From IMG/VR virus record IMGVR_UViG_3300019776_000941, positions 1-35,105 of that record: DNA of 35,105 bases; one strand, 5' to 3'. Positions 13,701-23,800 of this stretch are shown here, piece by piece. The position numbers were made by a program, and so were the translations under genes. This DNA comes from a virus. How positions within the stretch are numbered: position 1 is the first letter of the stretch; each line of letters begins with the position of its first letter. The notes beneath the pieces are model-generated. The model did no database searches. It was given only the letters and a program-made list of their open reading frames with translations, and was not told where the DNA came from.

Positions 13701-15385
13701 TTAATAATACTTGTAGCCGATCTTTCAACCGAAAGAGTAATTAAATTATCATTAAATTCACTAGCAGTAAATGGTATTAAACCTTGTTTATTAAAATTAA
13801 GAGTGTAGTAATATTGTTCAAGTGGGTCTGAAGTTATATTATTTGTTGTTGTAACAGTCCAATTTGCAGAAGAAAGGTTCCAGGTTATATTTGTTGCTGT
13901 ACAAGATGCTGGGGATGTTAAAAATAAATCTGCAGATAATGTACCTTCGTTACGCCACTTTTTAGGGTAGCTTGCTGAACATTCAATTGTTCCCCATGAC
14001 GATAAGGCTCGAGCGGTTTGACCTGACAAGCAGTTTTCAAAATTTGACCACTTCCATGCTAAACCGTACTTGTCATAACAGATATCTAATTCTTGAGGGG
14101 AAGAAAGAGCTGTGTTAAATGTTGCTAAAAAGGCAAGTTTACTACCATCAATAGGTAAATAAAGAGGGTTTAGAGAACCTGAGTCAAATATATATGCTAT
14201 AGAGGGATATGGTATAACTGAAATACTTTCTTTAAAACGGGTGTTGGTTAAGAGATCTTCATTATAAATATTTACAGTAGAAATATAATGCGGATAATAA
14301 ATCGGTACTCCCGTATAGTCATTTAAATAATATTTTGGTGCTGTTGATAAAAATAGATTATCAGTTAATTGTAATGAAATAGGCAATTTTGGATAAAAAC
14401 CTACTTCGGATGTTATTTTAGTATAAGCGGTATTAGTGGTAGCGGATGTTACTGAAAAGGTATTTGTTAAATTCCCTACAGACCAAATATATTTTTGAAC
14501 TTCAGGTATAGAACGGGCTGAAAGATATATTGTTTCAGTATGCCCTTCACCAAAAAAGCTTAACCCGGGGGATAGAGTGTAGTTTTGAGCACTTAAACTA
14601 ATTTGAGTTTTATGGTCTTTAAAGAATGATCCTGGGTATGCTATAAAATCAGCGTTTCCTAAAAAATAAGGAACAAAACGAGCCGTTATAGTTTTTGTAA
14701 CTGTATGTGGAGTAAACCACCCTCTCTGAGCCGATAAGTATGCAAAAGGGGAAGAAACAGCAGAAAGTTCAAATCGTACCGTACACAGTGCAGGCGTTGT
14801 GCTATTAAAATTTGTTGTTACGTCATTACTACTCTGTTGAATGTTATTTATAAAAAGTTTAGTTGTATGAAAACTTGAAGATATTGTTAAAAACTCAGTA
14901 GTAGCTCCGTTCACTTTAACTGCTGCACTATACGGAATTGTAGAAGTAAGTCGATAAAAAAGGGTATTAGCTTTTGTATTTTCAAAATTTATATATGCAT
15001 CTAAATCAATACTCGGAAAGGTATCATATAAATGTTTATATGTAGTAGATGTAAGAGGTGTTCCGCCCGAGTAAGATGAACAAGATATATTAAGAGTACA
15101 TATTTTATAAAAAGACGTGCGATAATTATACGTATCGGCAGAAAAATAAAATATTAAAGTATTGAATAGATTTGCAGGCTGTGCTGTGAGTTGACTATAT
15201 TTATTACCGCTTAAGTCTGTAGCGTATGCAAAGGTTTCTGGGAATCGCCAAACAATATTATTGTTAGAAGTAGCTATGATAGGAGTTGACCCGCTTGTAT
15301 CTAATAGAACCGCGGTTAAACTACGAACAAACGGTTCGTTGTTTATACGAATGGCGCTAATTGCAATGCTACTTAAAGATGACAT
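10742..15385 (-). CDS. Giant tail adhesin with a Cys/Trp module, NHL propeller and an LCCL domain between Pro/Thr linkers (1547 aa)
   Basis: The parts, in order, are as follows. About 1-750 is a long beta-rich, Ser/Thr/Asn-rich stretch, probably tandem Ig or PKD-like sandwiches. A Cys/Trp-rich module follows at about 754-868, whose core CIEKYCTEW...[14 protein letters not shown] (816-859) recurs in the 470-residue protein. Residues about 896-1153 are NHL-type propeller repeats such as [21 protein letters not shown] helical segment follows (about 1153-1250). Then come a Pro/Thr/Gln linker (about 1257-1344), an LCCL-like domain (about 1345-1430, [20 protein letters not shown]), a second Pro/Thr linker (about 1431-1520) and a 28-residue end with [15 protein letters not shown]. 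It is probably a surface-binding appendage of the tail. Its exact location in the virion is not shown. No signal peptide is seen. Confidence 0.8.
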   Translation of the reverse strand: MSSLSSIAISAIRINNEPFVRSLTAVLLDTSGSTPIIATSNNNIVWRFPETFAYATDLSGNKYSQLTAQPANLFNTLIFYFSADTYNYRTSFYKICTLNISCSSYSGGTPLTSTTYKHLYDTFPSIDLDAYINFENTKANTLFYRLTSTIPYSAAVKVNGATTEFLTISSSFHTTKLFINNIQQSSNDVTTNFNSTTPALCTVRFELSAVSSPFAYLSAQRGWFTPHTVTKTITARFVPYFLGNADFIAYPGSFFKDHKTQISLSAQNYTLSPGLSFFGEGHTETIYLSARSIPEVQKYIWSVGNLTNTFSVTSATTNTAYTKITSEVGFYPKLPISLQLTDNLFLSTAPKYYLNDYTGVPIYYPHYISTVNIYNEDLLTNTRFKESISVIPYPSIAYIFDSGSLNPLYLPIDGSKLAFLATFNTALSSPQELDICYDKYGLAWKWSNFENCLSGQTARALSSWGTIECSASYPKKWRNEGTLSADLFLTSPASCTATNITWNLSSANWTVTTTNNITSDPLEQYYYTLNFNKQGLIPFTASEFNDNLITLSVERSATSIINFPPYDWKAKTTILQEQEQILVPSRINLALYTPNKYNLTNTPIYFQNISNNFEALTALYINFGENNTLYLTGDNIYNNFTVSYSTVGFKTIQATGYLVNNQPPLNFTLSNIVYVTDNYHDVVPEKYQILETDINLPWKSQPFVGANEIGIEDSFNSCIKKFNDNLNYLEDKSRIYVADYTKLQGWLGPDIVIGVDPCPVWTWQDLDCSTSQITQPVTWADVFSADPLSFEDTGFFANCGLWEQHFCKISKGNPNCIEKYCTEWKWKLRKAINAEEVITWKQTKKRNEYEKRWRYEPCDAFPLIICNEKNWNLDLPGLGSDYENINCVVQSPCSWVGAVSKNNIIYAALKTQIRVLSSDYRAQYFDIQSTIDGITPFINVQNITIDSTGNLYVLDGDLARVTCLNYTFNTPRKNWRILTTWGGFGGPDAKKRFLNPKDIHIDQNDNIWVCDTGNDCIKQFTGAGTWLNTIKDTRFVENKILSLCVDSQKQIHVLLDNSIVYVYTYTGEYLFNYLVNKLNSAPTKINTNNNREIIYCVGNEQICKYFRNGVFAGYIFQTTQCLDNIKSVFHDEYCNLLLTSNDKLLKALDLMKINSFKSNLPKTYWNLENLIINKDEYVQDWVYNRALQRLWDNIEIFRNSLFYNKEQGYCQEYKAPKYKKEDIFIGQNEIVTSTVINRSLKYLWENFLILLDYFNSPCTTPTPTQTPTPSPTPTRTTRPRPTPTPTQTPTPTPTPVIVPTPTPTQTSTPTPTQTSTPTTTLTLTPTITQTPTLTQTPTPTPTPTCPNYSDIRVTGSLTGGFVYGTTTYTNNSYLPMAAVHAGLLTPGQTGVIRRINAGYLNSYTGSVRFGVTSYNLTTGKCGIRLQLISIDPTPPPPVPTPTPTQTPTITLTPTPTIPPTPTPTITPTPTLTPTPTQTLTPTLPNATPTPTETPTPTLTPTPTQTPTPTPTQTPTPTPTPTIFGLITFADEPINEFDNTRMKYFGNP
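10826..11095 (-). repeat. Second Pro/Thr-rich linker tract (about 90 residues)
   Basis: A degenerate repeat on the minus strand encodes runs of (P-T)n with occasional Q, L and I, such as [10 protein letters not shown]. It lies between the LCCL-like domain and the C-terminal 28 residues of the 1547-residue adhesin. It is a likely extended, flexible stalk. The DNA is a GGTGTAGGTGT-type low-complexity tract that keeps other frames open, producing false genes. Confidence 0.9.
11095..11352 (-). other. LCCL-like domain within the 1547-residue adhesin
   Basis: Between the two Pro/Thr tracts, about 86 residues read [20 protein letters not shown], then [17 protein letters not shown], then [17 protein letters not shown]. 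The G-T-x-x-Y-T-x-x-S order, AAVHAGL, G-x-x-G-V and Y-x-G-S-x-x-x-G-V-x-S are the conserved features of the LCCL fold, known in animal extracellular proteins and in some bacteria. Cysteines are at its edges (CPNYSD and GKCGIRL). The match is by pattern and looks good. Confidence 0.7.
11353..11615 (-). repeat. First Pro/Thr-rich linker tract (about 88 residues)
   Basis: A tract of (P-T)n with Q, S, R and V interruptions, such as [19 protein letters not shown], joins the helical region to the LCCL-like domain. It has the same style as the tract at 10826-11095 but differs in detail (it contains RTTRPRP and PVIVPTP), so the two are related low-complexity linkers rather than recent copies. Confidence 0.9.
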
Positions 15386-15405
15386 TATATAGAATATTTA
15401 AACAA

Positions 15406-17844
15406 TTAATCTACCCAATCAATAGATAGTAACTCTGTATAAGTTGGTTTTGTTTGTTTAATTGCTTCTACTATAGTATTTTCAATTAAAGCTCTAATGT
15501 CGGGATCAGTTATTTGAGAGTTAACAATTTTTAAATTGAAAAACGAGCTCTTAAAACCGGGTATTTGATGCTTAAAAAAGCGATCAATGCCTTCTATATA
15601 CTGTAAATTAGAGGTAGGTATGTTCCAAATTATATCTTCTGCTATAGTTTTTGCATAAAGAAAATATTTTAAAAATTCTGGATTTAAAGCATAATCATAA
15701 ATTTTTATACTATCTATATATCCATCCCAAATTATAGCTTGAGAATTAATTTCTTTGTTTAAATTATCTACTTCTCCAGCCGGGCAACCAATATACATAT
15801 TAGTTTTATTTTTATAATTTAAAGTGTATTTATTAGGTATAACGAATTGATTAATTTTTTGATTATTAATATGAACTGATACTGTATTATTTTTTAATAT
15901 AACACTAATTAAATACCAATATTTGTCTGCTAAATATTCTATAGGGGTGGAATAAATTTCTGTAGTATTAGGTAGCTGTGGTATAGATTGTTTTAAAGAA
16001 AATTTTATTTGTAGTTGTTTTTTGTTTTTATATTTTAAAGGATTAAAAATTCTTTGCCATTCGTACCCGGTTATATCCCCTTTTGTGGTGAAAGACAAAA
16101 GATTGGCATTTTGATTAGAAAATATAGGATCAAATATATTAAGTTTGTCAGGTATAAAAGTGCTTTTAACAATCTCACCATCTAATGTTACTTGATAAAG
16201 TGTTTGTTCGTAATTGTGTATTATTATACCAAACCATTGCTGTTGTTTTAATTTGCGGTTATTTTGATATAAAAATGTTATGGTTTTTTTATCGGTGGAA
16301 GGATGTAAATTACCAATTTCAAAAACAGAAATTGTTTGTTTTGTTTCAGTGTTTATTTTTATTACTTTATTAGCATCGTATAAAACCCAAAGATTGTTGT
16401 CAGGGTCTATAGCTAAATTAGTACCTGTCCCTGTAAAATTAGGAAATAGGTTATTGTTAAGATATAATTTGCCGTCTGTTTTTATAACCCATTTATTGCT
16501 AAATTTATCAAATTTAATGTCGGTACAACTCAATTCTTGTATAATATTGCCGTTTGTGTCAAAACATCTTAGTTCATTAGTTATATACGGTTTTAATGTA
16601 TCCACATTTAGTAAAATTAAATCTTTATCAAATGTGTAAGTGCCGTAGGTAGTAACTACAATAACATTATTATTAATATCTATTAATAATTGTTTTGGAG
16701 TCCCGGACATTGTAAAATTAGATCCTGAGGATAAAAGAGTTTGGGTAATTAAAGTACCGTAGTGATTATATTTGTAAACTTTACGAGTTCTATCATTTAA
16801 AACCACAACTTCAGAATTTTCGTTTATTGCAGCATACGGTGGGTTTGTTGCTGCTCCTGTAATGACTTGAATACCTTTGTCATAGTACGCATTAAACTCT
16901 TGATTGAAGTAGAATAAGTGCCCGTATGTGTTTTCAGGAATAACAAAAAACGGATAATTTTTAAGATTGTTAAAATAAACACCGTAACCACTATCGTTGT
17001 AGCTACCTAGTAATTGTGTTGAAGGAGACGAGGACCAATCATTACTCTTTGTCCAAAATAATAAACTAAATTCATTTTCTAAAAAATAAGAAGAGTTATG
17101 AATTATCTTTGCATTTATAAAATCGGTATTGTTAAAACTTAATACGTTGCGATCAATATAACCAGTTTCTGAAACTTCTTCAATCCAATCTGTTTTAAAA
17201 TTATCTATTTGTATAGTATTGCTATACATACTTTCGTCTTTAAAATCTTGAGACCAATTTTCAATATTTAAGTGAATATTTTGTTGCTCTTTACCGCCAA
17301 AACTACTTACAATTTGAGTTGCTGTTTGTTCACCAATATGTTGATAACTAAACCAAGTACCGGGTTCTAGGATAAGAGAAGATGGTACATCAAAATAAAT
17401 CGGATCGTAAGTTTCATAATCAGAAAAATTAGCTTCTCCTTTTAAAGCTTCTTCATATTTTATACGACCGGGACTATAATAACGATCAAGCCATTGCGGT
17501 GATAAGGTTGATAAACTATACAACCAGCTACACAACCACTCTCCATTATGTCGTTGTTGAGGGTTACCTAAATAAGTATGATTTCCGTAATTACCAATTT
17601 TTTTAAAAATTTTATCAGCTAAAGCAGGAATCGGTCCAGGGGTAGCACCATCTTTAATTAAAGATGTGCTCGATATATTTTGCACTTCTGTAAAAAAAGG
17701 AATATGAAAATAGGTTGTACTATCTTTTTTTAAAGTAAGTTCAGTATTCTGAGCTTGATAACCAAGATAGATTTTATCATACCCATCTTCTTGATTAGTA
17801 CCGGTATGAAGTTTGTAGTAATATCTTTGTTTAAAATCGTCCAT
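15406..17844 (-). CDS. Tail structural protein with a LamG-like sandwich interrupted by a propeller (812 aa)
   Basis: This 812-residue protein has an N-terminal structural part (about 1-240) with a GEWLCSWLYSL...SPQWLDRYYSPGRI segment (about 103-130) that I recall from marine T4-like tail proteins. A concanavalin/LamG-like beta region starts at about 255 (FSLLFWTKSNDWSS). It is broken at about 320-565 by propeller-type repeats (LAIDPDNNLWVLYDANKVIKIN) and resumes at about 610 to 725 (KQLQIKFSLK, then YWYLISVILKNNTVSVHINN, then IWDGYIDSIKIYDYALN). The end, with TKPTYTELLSIDWVD, looks like a baseplate or fibre attachment tail. Its start overlaps the stop of the upstream 376-residue gene as TAATG. 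It is likely a carbohydrate-binding tail protein. Confidence 0.75.
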   Translation of the reverse strand: MDDFKQRYYYKLHTGTNQEDGYDKIYLGYQAQNTELTLKKDSTTYFHIPFFTEVQNISSTSLIKDGATPGPIPALADKIFKKIGNYGNHTYLGNPQQRHNGEWLCSWLYSLSTLSPQWLDRYYSPGRIKYEEALKGEANFSDYETYDPIYFDVPSSLILEPGTWFSYQHIGEQTATQIVSSFGGKEQQNIHLNIENWSQDFKDESMYSNTIQIDNFKTDWIEEVSETGYIDRNVLSFNNTDFINAKIIHNSSYFLENEFSLLFWTKSNDWSSSPSTQLLGSYNDSGYGVYFNNLKNYPFFVIPENTYGHLFYFNQEFNAYYDKGIQVITGAATNPPYAAINENSEVVVLNDRTRKVYKYNHYGTLITQTLLSSGSNFTMSGTPKQLLIDINNNVIVVTTYGTYTFDKDLILLNVDTLKPYITNELRCFDTNGNIIQELSCTDIKFDKFSNKWVIKTDGKLYLNNNLFPNFTGTGTNLAIDPDNNLWVLYDANKVIKINTETKQTISVFEIGNLHPSTDKKTITFLYQNNRKLKQQQWFGIIIHNYEQTLYQVTLDGEIVKSTFIPDKLNIFDPIFSNQNANLLSFTTKGDITGYEWQRIFNPLKYKNKKQLQIKFSLKQSIPQLPNTTEIYSTPIEYLADKYWYLISVILKNNTVSVHINNQKINQFVIPNKYTLNYKNKTNMYIGCPAGEVDNLNKEINSQAIIWDGYIDSIKIYDYALNPEFLKYFLYAKTIAEDIIWNIPTSNLQYIEGIDRFFKHQIPGFKSSFFNLKIVNSQITDPDIRALIENTIVEAIKQTKPTYTELLSIDWVD

Positions 17845-18974
17845 TATAATAGTAAAGTTTTAGAATAAAGATTATCTGTTGGAGCTGCTCCACCAGTAGG
17901 AGTTAAATGTGTTTTCAAATTACATATATTTACTTGTGCTCTTCCAGTTTTTATAGCTTCTTCAATCGAAAAACTGACAAGATAGTTTGTAGGAACATCT
18001 TCAAAATTTTTGTTAATCGTTACTGTAGTATTTTCAGTACCAACTTCATAATCGTTAAAGTAAGTAACCCAATGATTTTTAAGATCAAAATCTATAGCTA
18101 AAGATGATAGAGTTAAAGGTTTATAGTTAAAAACGTAATTATTAATTGTAGAATTATTTAAAACTAAACCAGTTGCTCGAAGTATATTTACTGATGAATA
18201 AGCAAGGTATCGATAACCGGTATTGGTAAAAGTTTGTATAATTAAATTATTGTTATCAATTTTGCAAATAAATCTTTGTCTGTATACTTCATCGTCTTTT
18301 AAAGAATAATCTTTAAGTCTAACATTATAAGGATATTCCTTATCAACTTGAACATACTTATTATTTACAAATAATTCTACTTCATTAGAATCATTTATAG
18401 GGGATATATGAAATACATCCCCGGATAAAGATAGAGTAAATACGTCTTGAGAATTATTATAGCTTGTGTAATAGATGTTTGAGTTTTGTGGTTGTAATTT
18501 AAAAGTTCCAGGTAATTGACCAAGATTTATATTTGTTAATGGTTCAAAAATATCTTTTAATTTTATTGCAGAGGTTAATATAAAACACGTACCTTTGTTT
18601 ATCGATATATCATGAAAATTATTGAATAAGTTTAATGTATTAACTTGTAACCCTGAATCGTATTTTTGAGAAGTTTTAATAAAGGTATAATTGTTATTTG
18701 TATAATAAAACTCTACATCTAACAAATTTGTTAAATTATTGGTTTGAACAGAAATGGGATTATATATACTTGCAATATCTGTCCATAACCACGGCTCGGG
18801 GTATAATTCTATATTATTTAAATTTTGAAAATCTGTTGACGATATTTCAATCCAATTTTTAGCATCAGGGCTATATGTTCGAAAATAATCATCTAAGGTC
18901 CCTGTCCAAGTATCTAAAATAATTGTAAAAAAAGCTTTATTATCAGAGCCTTCAAAAACAGCATATCTGTTCAT
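17844..18974 (-). CDS. Uncharacterised tail protein of the adhesin operon (376 aa)
   Basis: I do not recognise a named family. The protein is beta-rich, with many Asn, Tyr and Thr residues like its neighbours. The N-terminal segment EGSDNKAFFTIILDTWTGTL followed by YFRTYSPDAKNWIEIS resembles the opening of uncharacterised tail proteins in marine myoviruses. The C-terminal 90 residues (NHWVTYFNDYEVGTENTTVT and onward) look like an independent sandwich domain. Its start overlaps the stop of the 160-residue gene (ATGA), and its stop overlaps the start of the 812-residue gene (TAATG), so the three are probably translationally coupled and act together. No enzyme motif is visible. Confidence 0.65.
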   Translation of the reverse strand: MNRYAVFEGSDNKAFFTIILDTWTGTLDDYFRTYSPDAKNWIEISSTDFQNLNNIELYPEPWLWTDIASIYNPISVQTNNLTNLLDVEFYYTNNNYTFIKTSQKYDSGLQVNTLNLFNNFHDISINKGTCFILTSAIKLKDIFEPLTNINLGQLPGTFKLQPQNSNIYYTSYNNSQDVFTLSLSGDVFHISPINDSNEVELFVNNKYVQVDKEYPYNVRLKDYSLKDDEVYRQRFICKIDNNNLIIQTFTNTGYRYLAYSSVNILRATGLVLNNSTINNYVFNYKPLTLSSLAIDFDLKNHWVTYFNDYEVGTENTTVTINKNFEDVPTNYLVSFSIEEAIKTGRAQVNICNLKTHLTPTGGAAPTDNLYSKTLLL

Positions 18975-19453
18975 AGTGAATTAGTTTTATAAAGCATTAC
19001 AATACGGGTACCAGATGGAGGCGGAGTTGTAAAAACGATATTTGTCCCTGACAAAATAAAACTAATACTCGGTTCTTGAAAAACACCGTCTATATTAATA
19101 TAAAAATCATTTATATTAGTTGTTATAGCTCCTGTTACCGGGTAAACTGTTGTGGTACCGTTTCCAGTGTTTACTGTTTTTACTGTTTGTGGTAAACTTA
19201 AAACAATGGTATTGTTGATTAAATTTATTTTTATATCACTGCTTAAACAGCTTAGCGTATAAAACTGTAAGGTTGTTAGGTTTTTTTGAGCAAATATACC
19301 TGTTCCTGCTCCTATATTTAATGCAGTACTTGTAATTGCAGTTCCAGGCATACGACGAGTAGCATTTGCAAGTCCTCCACGGGCTAAAGGAATTTGATCT
19401 GACGGTTGAAGATCAGTAGTTGGAGTTAATTGTGAAATAGGTATACCTAGCAT
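18971..19453 (-). CDS. Small fibre-type protein with attachment N-terminus and GDG-type beta module (160 aa)
   Basis: Residues 1-35 (PISQLTPTTDLQPSDQIPLA, then RGGLANATRRMPG) are a classic phage-fibre attachment pattern: a short SQL.P....L...D.IPLARGG segment and an R-x-G turn. The middle 50 residues are beta. Residues about 93-155 form the third copy of the shared module (VNTGNGTTTVYPVTG...INIDGVFQEPSISF...FTTPPPSGTRIVMLY). The ending PPPSGTRIVM closely mirrors PPPSGSKIVI in the 119-residue protein at 8867. It is probably a fibre adaptor. An AATAAATA box lies 10 bases before its start, overlapping the stop of the 470-residue gene. Confidence 0.7.
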   Translation of the reverse strand: MLGIPISQLTPTTDLQPSDQIPLARGGLANATRRMPGTAITSTALNIGAGTGIFAQKNLTTLQFYTLSCLSSDIKINLINNTIVLSLPQTVKTVNTGNGTTTVYPVTGAITTNINDFYINIDGVFQEPSISFILSGTNIVFTTPPPSGTRIVMLYKTNSL

Positions 19454-19463
19454 AGCTGTTAAT

Positions 19464-19471
19464 TATTTATT
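19464..19471 (-). promoter_or_regulatory. Late-promoter-like AATAAATA box before the 160-residue fibre-type gene
   Basis: AATAAATA on the minus strand ends 10 bases before the ATG at 19453 and overlaps the stop codon of the preceding gene. It may give the following four coupled genes their own late start. Confidence 0.4.
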
Positions 19472-20882
19472 AAATTTTTATTAGAAGGTTATCTTCTGTT
19501 AAGATTGGTTCAGGATATCTCAGTTCACCGTCTTCTAGTATTAAATACTCAAAATCTACATCTGGTGGAATATAAAAAGGTCGAGGGTTGTAAAGAAGTG
19601 GGTACCTTACACCAGGGTTTCCAAAATATACATTAGGTATTATGTAATTGTTAATTAACGGGTTTTGAGGGGTGTTTATAGTAATTGAGGTCGCGGATAG
19701 TTTTGAATTTTGTACAGTAAAAAACAATTTAGATTGAGTTAAACCAGCATACAAAATACCATAATTGGTGTTGCGTTGCTTTATAATATGTACATTAGCT
19801 AATAAACTTGGTAATAATATAGGGCCAATTGCTAAAGAACAAGAATCCTTTGCAAAAGTATTGGAACTATAACAGGTTAAGGACGGGTAAAATAAAGAAT
19901 AGTTTTTATTTCTTATATACGTGTATACCGCGTCATAATTTCGAGGATCTTTTGGATCATCAAATATATTGTTTGTAAAAGTAAAAATAGAACTATCGGG
20001 TGTAACATATCTTGAAACGGTTTTTATAGGTGTACCGTCATTAAAATCCCAATCAATTCTATCAATGGGGAAGCTCCCTGCAACACTAGTTCGTGGAGAC
20101 AATATTACAGTATAAGGAGAAATGCCTGTTAAAGGGGCAGTTAAACACTGTAATTTAGCTTTTGGGGATATTTCTAATACCTCTACAATACCAGTTTTTA
20201 TAGTGGTACTCTCTACCGCATTCAACGTGTTTAAAAACGTAGCGTCAGGGATAGAACATATTGTATCATTTGGTTCATAGACCCATTTTTTCTCAAAAGC
20301 GGTATTAGTTTTAGTTTCTTCCCATTTTATAGGGGTGTCTGTATTTTCTTTAAGATTAATCCATGACCAAACTTTGCAATGTTTTTGTATACATTGATAT
20401 TCAGAATCCCACCATTTTGCTTTAGTACCAGTGCATTGCGTATCATCCCATGTTACGTTATTAAGCTGTGTAGATAATAAATCATCCCAAAACCAACGAA
20501 TATTATATTTACCTATACATGTATGAGCCAACGGATCTATAGGTGGGGTTAATTTAGTCTGTTTAAGTGTTAATGAGATTGTATATTTACCTGGCATTAT
20601 ATACAAATGTTCTATTCCAGAAAACGCAGATAAAGATACAATATTATTAATATCATTATAATAGTCACCAAAATTCCACAAATACTCCAAATATTCATAT
20701 CCAGGTAATTCAGTAGATGTATTGCGAATTAATATTTTTAAACCAGGCGCATAACCAGAAATATAATTTGTAGTTGTAAAAGCAGTTGTAGTTGTTAAAG
20801 GTGTTTCTAGCGGTAAACCTAAATCCCAAGTGTAATTACTTGGTACTGTTAATCCTGATAAAATTGTAAAATTAGCAATCAT
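19470..20882 (-). CDS. PKD-domain tail protein with the Cys/Trp module (470 aa)
   Basis: This 470-residue protein has a first PKD-like domain at about 45-108 (YLEYLWNFGDYYND ... HLYIMPGKYTISLTL). The Cys/Trp module follows at about 140-206 (WWDSEYQCIQKHCKVWSW ... KWEETKTNTAFEKKWVYEP), then a second, more divergent PKD-like domain at about 245-350 (IDRIDWDFNDGTPIKTVS). The C-terminal 110 residues are beta-rich, with Pro/Tyr-rich segments and an acidic end. PKD domains usually support protein or glycan binding on extracellular surfaces. Its start overlaps the stop of the 1634-residue gene (ATGA), implying coupled translation. It is probably a partner of the two giant tail proteins. Confidence 0.7.
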   Translation of the reverse strand: MIANFTILSGLTVPSNYTWDLGLPLETPLTTTTAFTTTNYISGYAPGLKILIRNTSTELPGYEYLEYLWNFGDYYNDINNIVSLSAFSGIEHLYIMPGKYTISLTLKQTKLTPPIDPLAHTCIGKYNIRWFWDDLLSTQLNNVTWDDTQCTGTKAKWWDSEYQCIQKHCKVWSWINLKENTDTPIKWEETKTNTAFEKKWVYEPNDTICSIPDATFLNTLNAVESTTIKTGIVEVLEISPKAKLQCLTAPLTGISPYTVILSPRTSVAGSFPIDRIDWDFNDGTPIKTVSRYVTPDSSIFTFTNNIFDDPKDPRNYDAVYTYIRNKNYSLFYPSLTCYSSNTFAKDSCSLAIGPILLPSLLANVHIIKQRNTNYGILYAGLTQSKLFFTVQNSKLSATSITINTPQNPLINNYIIPNVYFGNPGVRYPLLYNPRPFYIPPDVDFEYLILEDGELRYPEPILTEDNLLIKI

Positions 20883-23800
20883 AGTATATTCAGAGTTAAG
20901 TTTTGATACGTTGTGCCATATTCATTATTTGCAGTGAACGTTACAAAAATACTTCCTACTGCATTAAGCGGCACGGTACCAACAAAAACACCATTATTAA
21001 AAAGATTTAACCAATCAGGTAAATTGATACCCGTATATACAGTATTAGTAGGAGTTGAAGTTACTTGTATCGAAAAAGATTCTCCAGCAGTTAAATTATA
21101 TAATAAAGAATGATTGATTATTGGGGGTAAAATTTCAGTTGTTGGTTGATAAGTTGTTAAACTATATAAATCATAAGTTAAATCGTTTAGTTTAAGCTCT
21201 ATAATATAATTGTTATTATTTGCCTTTGCAGGTGTTATAAATGTATATTGTTTAGTAATTTTATTAAAAGATAATTTCGGTTTAAAAACTTCATTTAATT
21301 GTAAATCGTTTAAACGAGAAAGTTTAAAGTTATCTCTTTGTGTAATTGGAAATACTTTACGAAGAATACCAGTTATTAAATTATATTCAAATAAATTAGG
21401 TACATAGTTATAATTGTCTAAATTTACGGTGCTAAATAAAACTATATTAGCAGATGGGTCGAACCACGTCTCTCCGGCAATAGCGTAATTGTTAGTATTT
21501 TCACCGTTAAGTTCTCGAAGCACTGTTGTAGTAACAGGAGTCATTAACGAAATAAATCGAGCATCGTCGGGTGTGCTAAAAATTTGATTTGTGTTATAAT
21601 TGTAATTTATTTTGTCTAAGAACAAGACACTAGAAGTTTCGATATATAATGTATTAAAAAATGTATCAATTTTATAAATTTGATTACCAGTTAATAAAGT
21701 GTGTACCGAAGTACCAACAAACGTATCAAACACGCTAGATAAACCTATATAGCCCGGAAAAACTCTTTGTTTATTATTTCTAATCCAGATTTCTCCGGGC
21801 ACATTTTGTTGATTTGAGTAGGTTGGGTTTGTAAAATTTTTATATAAACCATACTGGTTGCCATATATGTCGGTACACCAATTATCTATAAATAGATTAT
21901 TCTTTTTAAGAACTTGAAAATCGACCCAAGAAGAAAGATTAATAACTTCTGTATAACTTCTTGGAAAATTTTCAGAGTCGCCCCACTCAGTATTTTTAAT
22001 ACCCGTCCAGGGAGTTTGTTGACTTGTTGGTGTAATGAGCCCTAAGACTTTTTTCGAATTACTATCGTAAGTAGATTGATATGGTATAAATTTTTGATAT
22101 TGTCTAAAGACATTTTTATTAACAGTACCAGCTATATTACTAGATATTGGTGGTTCTTTCAACCAGGTATTATTATCTTCAAATAAATATGGAGTTTTTT
22201 CGCTTTGTTTTGAAAAACCTTGTATATCTATAGCTTTATCAGGGTTTAAATATATACTAGTTAATGCATTTGAGGTTATATCTAAAGTGTAGGTGTAGTC
22301 TCTGTTAATGTATTTAGTTAATCCGAGATGTTGCGGTGTAAAGAAGCCACCAATTTCATCGTACGATTTTAAAGACTCAACAGTAGGAAATATTGCAAGA
22401 GATGGATTAGTTTGATTTAAAATGTTTTGCCAAGGCAGAGAAGCTCCATAAAACACAAACGGTGGTGTTGAATTAATAGTGGTTGTTTCGATTATAGGGG
22501 TAGTTGTAATGCTCCAAGTAAATGATGTACTAGCATTATAAATTATTTCAATAGGTTCATTTTCAACAAAGTTTTGTAAAAGTATAGGTGTTGGTGTGCT
22601 TAGTTGGGTTATATACGAATTTATATCGGTTTGAAATAGTTCTTTATTAGGAATTCCTGAAACATTAATTTGTAAGCTTGACCATTGTTTTTCATCAACG
22701 GTTTTTAAAAATGTTATAGGTTGTTTCCAAATTAAATCAGTATTGTAATTTCGGGTATATTGAATCTGTTCACCTCCGTTAAGCTGAATATCTGATATAT
22801 CAGGTATAGAGATTAAATTGAAATTATTATCTACACGAGGTGTATTAATACTACTATAGTCTGTTTTAAATGTCGCCCAAAAAGGTTTTGCGCCAACGTT
22901 TTCATGAGCGGCATTATTATTAAAACTGTTAGTATTATAATCCCATCCCTTTAAAGGCACTTTTAAGGTAAACCCTGGTACTTGGATTGGTGTACTCGTT
23001 AAATTAATTTTTTGTGTTGTTAATATTGTTGCGGTTATGGGTGGTATATTATTTACATAGTAATAACCATCAGTAATATTTTCACCGTCTATAACTCCAG
23101 TTATAGCTGTTAAAGCTGTAGTGTATATCCCGGTTATTGTAGGTGTAAAGGAAAAGCTTGGAGTATTATAATAATAAATTGTTTCATTGTTTGGAGTTGT
23201 AAGCTTCCAAGCAACATACTCTAAAATTTTAGAATATGTACCAGGGGGAGGATATTGATTATAATAAGGTATATTTGTAGTTACAATATATGAATCAAAA
23301 GGATGACTGACAATAACTGTAGAAAAAGAACGATCGGGGTATATTAAATTGCGTGATGCGTTTGGAATCGAAATTAAATCGTAGTTGCTCCATACACTAT
23401 ACAAACGAAATCCCGTTGTAATTGGTGTTAAAGTTTCACTTGTTAGGGTGTAATTAATACTTGAAGCTCGAGAATATATTAATATATCACCCGGATATAT
23501 GATCATATCTGATTTTTCGTTTGTAGATAGCCATTTTTTATTTTTAGAATCTTTTTTACCCTTCATCCAAATTCCGGTATTTAAATTATAAGGATGCCTT
23601 ATGATATAATATGGAAACTGACTACGAGTACGAGATTTTGCCCGATAATAAACGTAACCTTTACCCCTTTTAAGATAAAAATTGTTATTAGTAATAGTAG
23701 ATCCGCTATTCCATCTACCGGGATCCCAGCCAATATTGTTGTTTGTTTTAAACCAGCAAAAAGCAGTACTTTCCGGAAAGCTTGTACCAGAATTGTCTTT

